Source of the DNA: Pseudomonadota bacterium
GTDB taxonomy: Bacteria > Pseudomonadota > Gammaproteobacteria > Burkholderiales > SG8-39
Reading direction: 5' to 3'
DNA length: 8,983 bases
NCBI GenBank assembly: GCA_021825225.1
Contig: JAKAIH010000078.1
Location: forward strand, 1-8,983
Part shown: positions 1 to 8,983 of the stretch, one piece after another
Position numbering within the stretch: position 1 is the first letter of the stretch
Layout of the letters: each line of letters opens with the position of its first letter
Translations under genes and position numbers: made by a program
The notes under the pieces: model-generated
Seen by the model: only the letters and a program-made list of their open reading frames with translations
Told to the model about the DNA's origin: nothing
Database searches by the model: none

Positions 1-756
<756 letters not shown>

Positions 757-780
757 TCACTCCACAGTGGCGTGATGCAC

Positions 781-834
781 CTAAAAACCAAAATCTTAGA
801 CGGACAAGTCGGAAGCGACCAAAGCGTCTCCGTC
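781..834 (-). terminator. possible weak attenuator upstream of rpoC
   Basis: On the transcribed strand, GACGGA (834-829) can pair with TCCGTC (804-799), enclosing an inner GTCG-CTTC-CGAC hairpin (819-808). Downstream comes TAAGATTTTGGTTTTTAG, which is U-rich but interrupted. The stem is short and the U-run does not follow directly, so full termination is unlikely. A pause or attenuation site is the most that can be inferred. Confidence 0.25.
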
Positions 835-858
835 CGACCGAAAACCCTGACTTCACGA

Positions 859-882
859 ACAAGGGGGGCGCGCCCCCCTTGT
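859..882. repeat. 24-bp perfect palindrome, G6/C6 arms
   Basis: The sequence reads identically on both strands over 24 bases: ACAA, six G, CGCG, six C, TTGT. It overlaps by two bases the neighbouring GTCCCC/GGGGAC hairpin at 881-895. As RNA it would form a very stable stem, losing the central bases to the loop. No T-run follows on the minus strand (GTTCGTGAAG), so it is not a standard intrinsic terminator. It could be a dispersed palindromic repeat unit or a protein-binding site. Confidence 0.85.
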
Positions 883-922
883 CCCCCGAGGGGACTTCCT
901 TCGGGGCGTATATCCCCCGCGC

Positions 923-5008
<4,086 letters not shown>

Positions 5009-5020
5009 AACAGCTCCAGT

Positions 5021-5076
5021 TCAGAATGCAGGAGACAGAATTCGGAAATCAGGGGTCACAAGACAGAAATCGGTGA
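5021..5076. repeat. degenerate 7-bp tandem repeat, about 8 units
   Basis: Read on the plus strand in steps of seven from 5021, the units are TCAGAAT, GCAGGAG, ACAGAAT, TCGGAAA, TCAGGGG, TCACAAG, ACAGAAA and TCGGTGA. Positions 2-6 follow CAGAA in 32 of 40 places. The periodicity is clear although the units have diverged. On the transcribed strand the consensus reads TTCTG plus two bases. The array lies just upstream of the rpoB ribosome binding site. The same unit occurs at 6190-6217. Confidence 0.7.
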
Positions 5077-5138
5077 TGCAATGTGCCATCGGTCTGATCG
5101 CTCTCTTGAAACCTCTGTGCAATTGGTCGTCAATTCTC

Positions 5139-5189
5139 AAAAATGGCAAGGGCTGGCAGCCCAAAAAAGCGGCTGCCAGCCCGATTGCC
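5139..5189 (-). terminator. intrinsic terminator / attenuator after rplL
   Basis: The transcript forms a stem of 12 perfect pairs (GGGCTGGCAGCC with GGCTGCCAGCCC, positions 5182-5171 and 5161-5150) around a 9-base loop. It is extended by GGCAA/TTGCC (5189-5185 and 5149-5145) past a two-base bulge, giving 17 pairs. An A and then five U (5143-5139) follow directly. It begins seven bases after the rplL stop. This is a textbook intrinsic terminator, but rpoB and rpoC lie downstream with no clear promoter, so partial read-through (attenuation) is the likely use. The long duplex could also be an RNase III substrate. Confidence 0.8.
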
Positions 5190-5196
5190 GTGTTGC

Positions 5197-5577
5197 TTAC
5201 TTCATCTCGGCTTTGGCGCCGGCTTCGATCAGTTGCTTGACGATGTCTTCCGCATCTTTCTTTGCAATGCCTTCTTTTACCGCCTTGGGCGCGCCGTCGA
5301 CCAGGTCTTTGGCTTCCTTCAGACCCAGTCCGGTGATCGCGCGAACCACCTTGATCACGTTGACCTTGCTCTCGCCGGCGGCATTGAGCATGACGGTGAA
5401 TTCGGTCTGCTCTTCAGCGGCCGGGGCGGCGGCGCCCGCAGCCGCCGGGGCGGCCACGGCGACAGCGGCGGCTGCCGATACGCCGAATTTCTCTTCCATT
5501 TCCTTGATCAGGGTGGAGAGTTCCAGCACGGTCATGTTCGAGATTGCGTCGAGTAGTTCTGCTCTTGCGATTGCCAT
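5197..5577 (-). CDS. rplL: 50S ribosomal protein L7/L12
   Basis: L7/L12 is the multi-copy protein of the ribosomal stalk that recruits and activates translation GTPases such as EF-Tu and EF-G. The 126-residue product has the full family layout: an N-terminal dimerisation and L10-binding helix pair (1-33), an Ala/Pro-rich flexible hinge (about 34-55, [18 protein letters not shown]) and the globular factor-binding domain (56-126) with [20 protein letters not shown] and DLVDGAPK at about 71-98. The start is ATG at 5577-5575 with AGGAG seven bases upstream; the stop is TAA. It lies 62 bases after rplJ in the same transcript. A strong hairpin follows the stop. L12 is made in several copies per ribosome, so better translation than rplJ is expected; here rplL has the ATG start and rplJ the weaker TTG. 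Confidence 0.99.
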   Translation of the reverse strand: MAIARAELLDAISNMTVLELSTLIKEMEEKFGVSAAAAVAVAAPAAAGAAAPAAEEQTEFTVMLNAAGESKVNVIKVVRAITGLGLKEAKDLVDGAPKAVKEGIAKKDAEDIVKQLIEAGAKAEMK

Positions 5578-5639
5578 TTGTTGACTCCTGAATGTTTAGT
5601 CGTTTAGATCGTTAATAACTGGTGCGGAAGTGCGGAAAG

Positions 5640-6170
5640 CTATGCCGCCGCTTTCTCTTTCTGATCGCGAACCGCCGCGAGCGCGCGCACGAATTTCGTC
5701 GGCACCTCGTTCAGCGTCTGCACGAATTTGGCCGTCGGCGCCTGCATGGTGCCGAGCAGGGTGGCGAGCAACTGTTCGCGGCTGGGCATGTTGGCGAGCG
5801 CAGTGACTTCCTTGGCGGAAATCACGGCATTCGGCAGCCCCCCTGCCTTGATCACGAATTTCTCGTTGGCCTTGGCAAATTCGTTCAGCACCTTGGCGCC
5901 GGCGACCGGATCGGACGAAATGCCGTAGACCAGCGGGCCGCTCATCTTCTCGGCCAGCTTGTCGAACGGCGTGTCCTTTACGGCACGGCGCACCAGGGTG
6001 TTTTTCAGCACGCGCAGGTACACACCCGCCTTGCGCGCTTTCGCGCGCAGTTCGGTCATGACACCCACTTCCAGACCGCGGTACTCAGCGACAATGATCG
6101 CCTGCGCCTTGCCCACTTGCGTGGACACTTCGGCAACCACCGCCTTCTTCTGCTCGAGATTGAGACCCAA
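5640..6170 (-). CDS. rplJ: 50S ribosomal protein L10
   Basis: L10 anchors the L7/L12 dimers to 23S rRNA at the base of the stalk. The product has 176 residues, slightly longer than the 165 of E. coli. The rRNA-binding N-terminal domain is clear: KKAVVAEV (8-15), [14 protein letters not shown] (29-42), [12 protein letters not shown] (52-63) and the GPLVYG motif (78-83). A C-terminal helix for L12 binding follows, ending in a charged Lys/Ala tail. The start is TTG at 6170-6168: AGGAG lies seven bases upstream and [15 protein letters not shown] aligns with the family N-terminus, and no ATG or GTG fits. The TAG stop is at 5640-5642. By analogy with E. coli, the L10-L12 complex represses this message by binding the leader upstream; the leader elements seen at 6328-6479 support that. 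Confidence 0.98.
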   Translation of the reverse strand: MGLNLEQKKAVVAEVSTQVGKAQAIIVAEYRGLEVGVMTELRAKARKAGVYLRVLKNTLVRRAVKDTPFDKLAEKMSGPLVYGISSDPVAGAKVLNEFAKANEKFVIKAGGLPNAVISAKEVTALANMPSREQLLATLLGTMQAPTAKFVQTLNEVPTKFVRALAAVRDQKEKAAA

Positions 6171-6189
6171 GGTCTAACTCCTGTCAAAT

Positions 6190-6217
6190 ACAGAAACCGG
6201 AATCCAGAACACAGACC
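6190..6217. repeat. degenerate 7-bp tandem repeat, 4 units
   Basis: The plus-strand units ACAGAAA, CCGGAAT, CCAGAAC and ACAGACC match nCAGAAn at 18 of 20 core positions. This is the same unit and the same orientation as the array before rpoB at 5021-5076. It lies just upstream of the rplJ ribosome binding site. Confidence 0.6.
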
Positions 6218-6241
6218 GGGTGCGGCACCTGGATGCTTTCC

Positions 6242-6276
6242 CTCTCTGCACTTTGCATTCCTCGTTCTGCGTTACG
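6242..6276. repeat. degenerate 7-bp repeat, inverted orientation
   Basis: The plus-strand units CTCTCTG, CACTTTG, CATTCCT, CGTTCTG and CGTTACG follow CnTTCTG at 23 of 30 fixed positions, the reverse complement of the CAGAA unit. Together with 6190-6217 this makes an inverted pair of arrays in the rplJ leader, so CAGAAC and GTTCTG in the RNA can pair. It is weaker than the other two arrays. Confidence 0.4.
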
Positions 6277-6327
6277 TTGCGGCGACCTTGCATTCAGGAA
6301 AAATCCTGCATTGGGGTACGCCATCTG

Positions 6328-6479
6328 CGTTGGGCATTGCGGGTGACAGCCGATGCGTGATGAGAGCTAAGCCCGTCGCACACCTTCCGGCACCTGCCAC
6401 CGATTAAGTCCTCGGGCGATTCGCAATGCCGGATCTTGCTGGCTTCTGATCCGGCACCGAATTCCGTCGAACCCCAACG
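6328..6479 (-). ncRNA. L10 autoregulatory mRNA leader (L10-L12 binding structure)
   Basis: On the minus strand, AAAGACCGTTGGGG (ending at 6472) and CCCAACGCAGATGGCG (starting at 6334) supply a perfect 7-bp closing stem, CGTTGGG (6479-6473) with CCCAACG (6334-6328). The flanking GACC and AGATGG make the asymmetric internal loop I remember for the closing stem of the L10 leader in proteobacteria. Inside it, TGCCGGATC/GATCCGGCA (6456-6448 and 6435-6427) forms a 9-bp hairpin with a 12-base loop. The remaining interior, about 90 bases, has short GC stems whose pairing I cannot settle. Its place directly upstream of rplJ fits feedback control of rplJL by L10-(L12). The identification rests on position and the two conserved strands, not on a covariance search. 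Confidence 0.7.
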
Positions 6480-6491
6480 GTCTTTGATAAC

Positions 6492-6519
6492 CCGCCGCGG
6501 CGATGCTCTGCCGCAGCGG
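6492..6519 (-). other. GC-rich hairpin downstream of rplA
   Basis: The minus-strand arms CCGCTGCGGC (6519-6510) and GCCGCGGCGG (6501-6492) make ten pairs including one G-T, with an 8-base loop. No T-run follows (GTTATCAAAG), so it is not an intrinsic terminator. It may belong to the L10 leader fold or protect or punctuate the rplA message. Confidence 0.5.
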
Positions 6520-6531
6520 CCCAAAGTTCTG

Positions 6532-6549
6532 TCCCCGCGTCCGCGGGGA
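6532..6549 (-). other. short GC hairpin just after rplA stop
   Basis: TCCCCGC and GCGGGGA (6549-6543 and 6538-6532) make seven pairs around a 4-base loop, 11 bases after the rplA TAG. The downstream bases ACAGAACTTTGG lack a U-run. It is probably a 3'-end stabiliser or part of the leader fold rather than a terminator. Confidence 0.5.
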
Positions 6550-6560
6550 TCGGTATCCTT

Positions 6561-7268
6561 CTAGCTGTTCACGCTCGCGACATCCACGCGGATGCCCGGG
6601 CCCATGGTGCTCGACACCGACAGCTTCTGCAGGTAAATGCCCTTGCTGGCGGCGGGCTTGGCCTTGTTCAGCGCCTCGACCAAGGCCTTCAGGTTCTCGC
6701 ACAAGGCTTCGGGCGCGAAAGAAGCCCGCCCGATCGTGCATTGCACGATACCTGCCTTGTCCGCGCGGTACTGCACCTGCCCGGCTTTGGCGTTTTTCAC
6801 AGCGGTGGCCACGTCGGGGGTCACCGTACCCACTTTCGGGTTCGGCATCAGGCCACGCGGCCCGAGTATCTGGCCGAGCTGGCCGACGATGCGCATGGTA
6901 TCGGGGCTGGCGACCAGCACGTCGAAATCCATCTTGCCCGCCTTGATCTGCTCCGCCAGGTCTTCCATGCCGACGATGTCGGCGCCGGCCGCCTTGGCCG
7001 CAGCGGCCTTGTCGCCCTGCGCGAACACGGCCACGCGCACTTTCTTGCCGGTACCTGCGGGCAGCACCACCGAACCGCGCACGGTCTGGTCCGATTTCTT
7101 GGCGTCGATGCCGAGATTGACCGCGACATCCACCGATTCGTCGAATTTCGCGGTGGCCGCCTGCTTGATCAATTTCATCGCTTCCAGGACTGCGTAGGCC
7201 TTGTTGCGCTCGACCAGATTGACAGTAGCCTTCTGGCGCTTGGAGAGTTTTGCGACGACCTGGTTCAT
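6561..7268 (-). CDS. rplA: 50S ribosomal protein L1
   Basis: L1 binds 23S rRNA at the E-site stalk and helps release deacylated tRNA. In many bacteria it also represses the rplK-rplA message. The product has 235 residues, the normal size. The family signature [19 protein letters not shown] is at about 132-150, with the rest of the two-domain fold around it ([21 protein letters not shown] at 45-65 and the C-terminal [16 protein letters not shown] segment). The start is ATG at 7268-7266, which overlaps the rplK stop as ATGA; GGAGG lies seven bases upstream inside the rplK end, so this start is well supported and translation is probably coupled to rplK. The stop is TAG at 6561-6563. Confidence 0.99.
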   Translation of the reverse strand: MNQVVAKLSKRQKATVNLVERNKAYAVLEAMKLIKQAATAKFDESVDVAVNLGIDAKKSDQTVRGSVVLPAGTGKKVRVAVFAQGDKAAAAKAAGADIVGMEDLAEQIKAGKMDFDVLVASPDTMRIVGQLGQILGPRGLMPNPKVGTVTPDVATAVKNAKAGQVQYRADKAGIVQCTIGRASFAPEALCENLKALVEALNKAKPAASKGIYLQKLSVSSTMGPGIRVDVASVNS

Positions 7269-7699
7269 TTTACGCCCTCCACGATCACGCCCATGGAACG
7301 CGCACTGCCGGCGATCGTGCGCACGGCGGCGTCCAGATCCGCCGCGGTGAGATCGGGCATCTTGGTCTTGGCGATTTCCTCGGCCTGGGCGCGCGTGAGC
7401 CTGCCCACTTTGTCGGTATGCGGCACCTTGCTGCCCTTGTCGATTCCTGCCGCCTTCTTGATCAGCACCGTGGCCGGAGGCGTCTTGATGATGAAGGTGA
7501 AGCTCTTGTCCGCGAACGCGGTAATCACCACCGGCAGCGCAAGACCCGGCTCCACTTTTTGCGTCTGCGCGTTAAATGCCTTGCAGAACTCCATGATGTT
7601 GAGGCCGCGCTGGCCCAACGCCGGCCCGATAGGCGGGCTGGGGTTGGCTTTGCCTGCCGGGACCTGCAGCTTGATAAAGCCGACGATCTTCTTTGCCAT
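7265..7699 (-). CDS. rplK: 50S ribosomal protein L11
   Basis: L11 forms the base of the GTPase-associated centre with the 23S rRNA thiostrepton loop and is needed for RelA activation by uncharged tRNA. The product has 144 residues, the family's usual length. The N-terminal domain carries [22 protein letters not shown] (22-43), including the prolines linked to thiostrepton action, and the C-terminal RNA-binding domain carries [11 protein letters not shown] (127-137). The start is ATG at 7699-7697 with AAGGAG about six bases upstream. The TGA stop overlaps the rplA start by ATGA, so the two genes form a coupled pair. A probable L1-binding hairpin lies directly upstream. Confidence 0.99.
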   Translation of the reverse strand: MAKKIVGFIKLQVPAGKANPSPPIGPALGQRGLNIMEFCKAFNAQTQKVEPGLALPVVITAFADKSFTFIIKTPPATVLIKKAAGIDKGSKVPHTDKVGRLTRAQAEEIAKTKMPDLTAADLDAAVRTIAGSARSMGVIVEGVK

Positions 7700-7800
7700 A
7701 TATCGCTCCTTGTGGGTTCAAGCGGGCTTTGAAGCCCTCCCCGGTTAAACAACACTGCCATTTCAACCGCTGCTCGCCGCGGCTTCACGGCGAAAACCGA
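7700..7800 (-). other. nusG-rplK spacer
   Basis: This 101-base spacer separates nusG from rplK. The half nearer nusG has a GCCGCGGC palindrome and short GC pairings but no T-run terminator. The half nearer rplK holds the candidate L1 leader hairpin and the ribosome binding site AAGGAG. I see no clear promoter boxes, so rplK may be co-transcribed with secE-nusG. Confidence 0.6.
7714..7744 (-). promoter_or_regulatory. candidate L1-binding leader of rplK-rplA
   Basis: The minus strand reads CCGGGGAGGGCT, TCAA, AGCCCGCTTGAACCC. An inner stem GGGCTT/AAGCCC (7737-7732 and 7729-7724) is separated by an asymmetric loop from outer GGG/CCC pairs, with GAG on one side and CGCTTGAA on the other. Two helices around such an asymmetric loop, placed just before the rplK ribosome binding site, resemble the mRNA mimic of the 23S L1 site that L1 uses to repress its own operon. 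The inner stem is seen; the L1 binding is inferred. Confidence 0.45.
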
Positions 7801-8334
7801 TTACGCCTTCTCCACCTGTCCGAACTCCAGTTCGACCGGCGTCGCCCGGCCGAAAATCGTCACGGATACGCGCAGCTTCGACTTGTCGTAGTTGACGTCT
7901 TCCACCAGGCCGTGAAAATCGGTGAACGGACCTTCCTTGACGCGCACCCCTTCACCCACCTCGAACAGCACCTTGGGCTTGGGTTTCTCCACGCCCTCCT
8001 GCATCTGGTGCATGATGTTGTCGACTTCCTTGACCGAGATCGGCGTCGGCTTGCTCGCCGTGCCGCCGACGAATCCGGTGACCTTGTTGGTGCTCTTCAC
8101 CAGATGCCAGGTCTCGTCGTCCATCTCCATTTCCACCAGCACATAGCCGGGGAAAAACTTGCGCTCGGAAATGTTCTTCTGGCCGGCCTTCATCTCGACC
8201 ACCTCTTCCGTGGGAACGAGGATCTTGCCGAATTTTTCCTGCATGCCGGCGCGCCGGATGCGATCTTCGAGCGCGCGCTGCACCGACTTTTCGAAGCCGG
8301 AATAGGCGTGAACCACGTACCAGCGCTTGCTCAT
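7801..8334 (-). CDS. nusG: transcription termination/antitermination factor NusG
   Basis: NusG binds the RNA polymerase clamp, suppresses pausing, and links polymerase to Rho or to ribosomal protein S10. The product has 177 residues, the normal length. The N-terminal NGN domain runs from [15 protein letters not shown] through [17 protein letters not shown] (60-76); the C-terminal KOW domain is [17 protein letters not shown] (126-142) and onward to FGQVEK. The start is ATG at 8334-8332, because the family begins at [13 protein letters not shown]. An upstream in-frame extension to 8544 would only run antiparallel to no domain and overlaps secE. The ATG overlaps the secE stop as ATGA, with GGAAGAA upstream as a modest ribosome binding site, so translation is probably coupled to secE. 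Confidence 0.98.
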   Translation of the reverse strand: MSKRWYVVHAYSGFEKSVQRALEDRIRRAGMQEKFGKILVPTEEVVEMKAGQKNISERKFFPGYVLVEMEMDDETWHLVKSTNKVTGFVGGTASKPTPISVKEVDNIMHQMQEGVEKPKPKVLFEVGEGVRVKEGPFTDFHGLVEDVNYDKSKLRVSVTIFGRATPVELEFGQVEKA

Positions 8335-8684
8335 AGTTTCTTCCAGCCCAGTATCAAGTCGTACAACAGGTACTCCAGCGTCTTGTCGCTCACCCACAGG
8401 AACACCGCCATGACGAGGACGAAAGCAAACACGATCCCCGCGGTCTGCAGCGATTCCTTGCGCGTCGGCCACACGACCTTTTTCACCTCGGTGATCGCGT
8501 CGCGGCCGAATGCCAGAAATTGCTGCCCGGGCGCGGTAAACCACGCGACCGCAATGCCGGCAGCCGCGCCGGCCACGATGGCGGCGAGACGCACTATCGC
8601 AGCGCTGTCGCCGAGGTAATAAAACCCTGCCACGCCCGCAGCAAGCAGCAGCGCAGCCAGTACCAGCTTGATTTTGTCAGCCAT
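8331..8684 (-). CDS. secE: preprotein translocase subunit SecE
   Basis: SecE is the essential clamp subunit of the SecYEG protein-export channel in the inner membrane. The product has 117 residues and three predicted membrane helices at about 5-24, 31-49 and 82-99, the three-helix form also found in E. coli. The conserved cytoplasmic amphipathic segment [12 protein letters not shown] (66-77) precedes the last, essential helix. The start is taken as ATG at 8684-8682 ([10 protein letters not shown]): a longer frame reaching 8762 would run into the tRNA-Trp gene and adds no family sequence. The ribosome binding site is weak (GACGGA close to the start, CGGAG further up). The TGA stop overlaps nusG by ATGA. 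Identity is sure; the exact start is somewhat less so. Confidence 0.96.
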   Translation of the reverse strand: MADKIKLVLAALLLAAGVAGFYYLGDSAAIVRLAAIVAGAAAGIAVAWFTAPGQQFLAFGRDAITEVKKVVWPTRKESLQTAGIVFAFVLVMAVFLWVSDKTLEYLLYDLILGWKKL

Positions 8685-8732
8685 CGATCCGTCTCGGCTC
8701 CGTGCGAGGCATATACGGAGCACAGTTAAAAG

Positions 8733-8808
8733 TGGCAGGCCAAGAGGGCCTCGAACCCCCAACCTTCGGTTTTGGAGACCGACGCTCTGCCAATTGAGCT
8801 ATTGGCCT
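8733..8808 (-). tRNA. trpT: tRNA-Trp (anticodon CCA)
   Basis: The 76-base gene folds as a full cloverleaf. The acceptor arms AGGCCAA (8808-8802) and TTGGCCT (8743-8737) pair perfectly, followed by discriminator G and an encoded CCA. The D stem is GCTC/GAGC-type, the anticodon stem is TCGGT/ACCGA with loop CTCCAAA, giving anticodon CCA for tryptophan, and the T loop is TTCGAGG between GGGGG and CCCTC (one G-T pair). Placement between tuf and secE is common in betaproteobacteria. It is probably cut from a transcript shared with secE-nusG, perhaps with tuf as well. Confidence 0.97.
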
Positions 8809-8895
8809 GTAAATCAGGCAGAGGCTGGCGCTACTGGAACCCTGGTATTGCGGGTTCGCGGTATGTGCCGGCCTCTGACCTCCAGTCTCTAATTC
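8809..8895 (-). other. structured tuf-tRNA-Trp spacer
   Basis: On the minus strand, GGTCAGAGGCCGGC (8880-8867) and GCCAGCCTCTGCC (8829-8817) pair over 12 bp with one bulge and one mismatch, enclosing a smaller GAACCC/GGGTTC hairpin (8857-8852 and 8842-8837). No T-run follows, so it is not a standard terminator. It ends eight bases before the tRNA 5' end, where it might guide processing. A faint 7-bp repeat of the CTTCTGA type is visible at 8872-8892. No promoter boxes are convincing. Confidence 0.55.
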
Positions 8896-8983
8896 TTACT
8901 CGATCACCTTGGCAACCACACCGGCACCCACCGTGCGCCCGCCCTCGCGGATGGCAAAGCGCAAGCCCTGCTCCATCGCGATC
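8896..8983 (-). CDS. tuf: elongation factor Tu, C-terminal end (runs off window)
   Basis: Only the last 28 codons and the TAA stop (8898-8896) are inside the window. The translation IAMEQGLRFAIREGG followed by RTVGAGVVAKVIE is the near-invariant C-terminus of EF-Tu, the GTPase that brings aminoacyl-tRNA to the ribosome; this segment is the end of beta-barrel domain 3. By position next to secE-nusG-rpoBC it corresponds to the tufB copy of organisms that have two. The rest of the gene lies beyond the edge. Confidence 0.97.
   Translation of the reverse strand, partial: IAMEQGLRFAIREGGRTVGAGVVAKVIE

Larger units (their letters stand above)
5009..5196 (-). other. rplL-rpoB spacer
   Basis: This 188-base non-coding spacer contains, in transcription order, a long hairpin with a U-run (5139-5189), about 60 bases with no clear signal, a degenerate 7-bp tandem repeat (5021-5076) and the rpoB ribosome binding site (GGAG near 5018). 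A TTGACG hexamer on the minus strand (5133-5128) could be a -35 box, but no convincing -10 box lies 16-18 bases beyond it, so I do not call a promoter. In E. coli this spacer holds an attenuator and an RNase III site that set the ribosomal-protein to polymerase ratio; a similar job here is inference. Confidence 0.8.
6171..6560 (-). other. 390-base rplA-rplJ non-coding leader region
   Basis: No gene is supported here. In transcription order the region contains two GC-rich hairpins just after rplA (6532-6549 and 6492-6519), the probable L10 leader (6328-6479) with an internal hairpin (6427-6456), a small CAGGA/TCCTG hairpin (6295-6308), two oppositely oriented 7-bp repeat arrays (6242-6276 and 6190-6217), and the rplJ ribosome binding site AGGAG. 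The small open frames in it (for example 6294-6524) have no recognisable product and cross the RNA structures. In E. coli a separate rplJ promoter lies in this gap; I see no convincing promoter boxes here. Confidence 0.85.

Noticed and set aside
5021..5076. CRISPR-like array
   Set aside because: The units are only seven bases, contiguous and degenerate, with no spacers and no cas genes nearby.
5128..5133. Internal rpoB promoter with TTGACG -35 box
   Set aside because: No -10 hexamer close to TATAAT at 16-18 bases spacing; one hexamer alone is not enough.
6294..6524. 76-codon minus-strand frame in the rplA-rplJ gap (and the overlapping frame 6367-6741)
   Set aside because: No ribosome binding site or recognisable product; the sequence is occupied by RNA stem structures of the L10 leader, and 6367-6741 partly overlaps rplA out of frame.
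6532..6549. Terminator after rplA
   Set aside because: A stable 7-bp hairpin but without any following U-run.
8335..8544. N-terminal extension of nusG
   Set aside because: It lies inside secE in another frame and adds sequence unlike NusG; the ATG at 8334 gives the family N-terminus and an ATGA junction.
6741..8619. Long plus-strand frames opposite rplA-rplK and nusG-secE (6741-7748 and 7693-8619)
   Set aside because: They are antisense shadows in register with rplA and nusG, with no recognisable protein.
8685..8762. N-terminal extension of secE
   Set aside because: It would run into the tRNA-Trp gene and has no family similarity; the ATG at 8684 gives a normal 117-residue SecE.

Overview
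The window is an ordinary, highly conserved piece of core chromosome: the tuf - tRNA-Trp - secE - nusG - rplK - rplA - rplJ - rplL - rpoB - rpoC cluster, read entirely from the minus strand. The sequence is GC-rich. Gene order, the tRNA-Trp between tuf and secE, a three-helix SecE, a 1361-residue RpoB, a 126-residue L7/L12 and a TTG-started L10 all point to a betaproteobacterium. I cannot name the genus; a Nitrosomonadales or Rhodocyclales relative is a guess.

Layout, following transcription from high to low coordinates. 8896-8983 is the last 28 codons of EF-Tu. 8809-8895 is a structured spacer and 8733-8808 is tRNA-Trp(CCA). secE (8331-8684) and nusG (7801-8334) overlap by ATGA. A 101-base spacer with a probable L1-binding leader precedes rplK (7265-7699), which overlaps rplA (6561-7268), again by ATGA. 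A 390-base non-coding stretch (6171-6560) carries what looks like the L10 autoregulatory leader and leads into rplJ (5640-6170) and rplL (5197-5577). A long terminator-type hairpin follows rplL within a 188-base spacer, then comes rpoB (923-5008). A 169-base spacer built of G/C-run hairpins precedes rpoC, of which the first 251 codons are present (1-753).

The products work together in gene expression. EF-Tu, tRNA-Trp and L11, L1, L10 and L7/L12 serve translation (the L11/L1/L10/L12 proteins form or flank the factor-binding stalk). NusG and RpoB/RpoC form the elongating polymerase, and SecE belongs to the protein-export channel. The likely controls are feedback by L1 and by L10/L12 on their own messages and attenuation between rplL and rpoB.

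I found no mobile element, CRISPR array, defence system or new gene. What is worth a second look lies in the spacers: degenerate 7-bp tandem repeats (consensus nCAGAAn) in at least two spacers and in both orientations, a 24-bp perfect palindrome with two neighbouring G/C-run hairpins just after rpoB, and an imperfect long stem-loop between tuf and tRNA-Trp.
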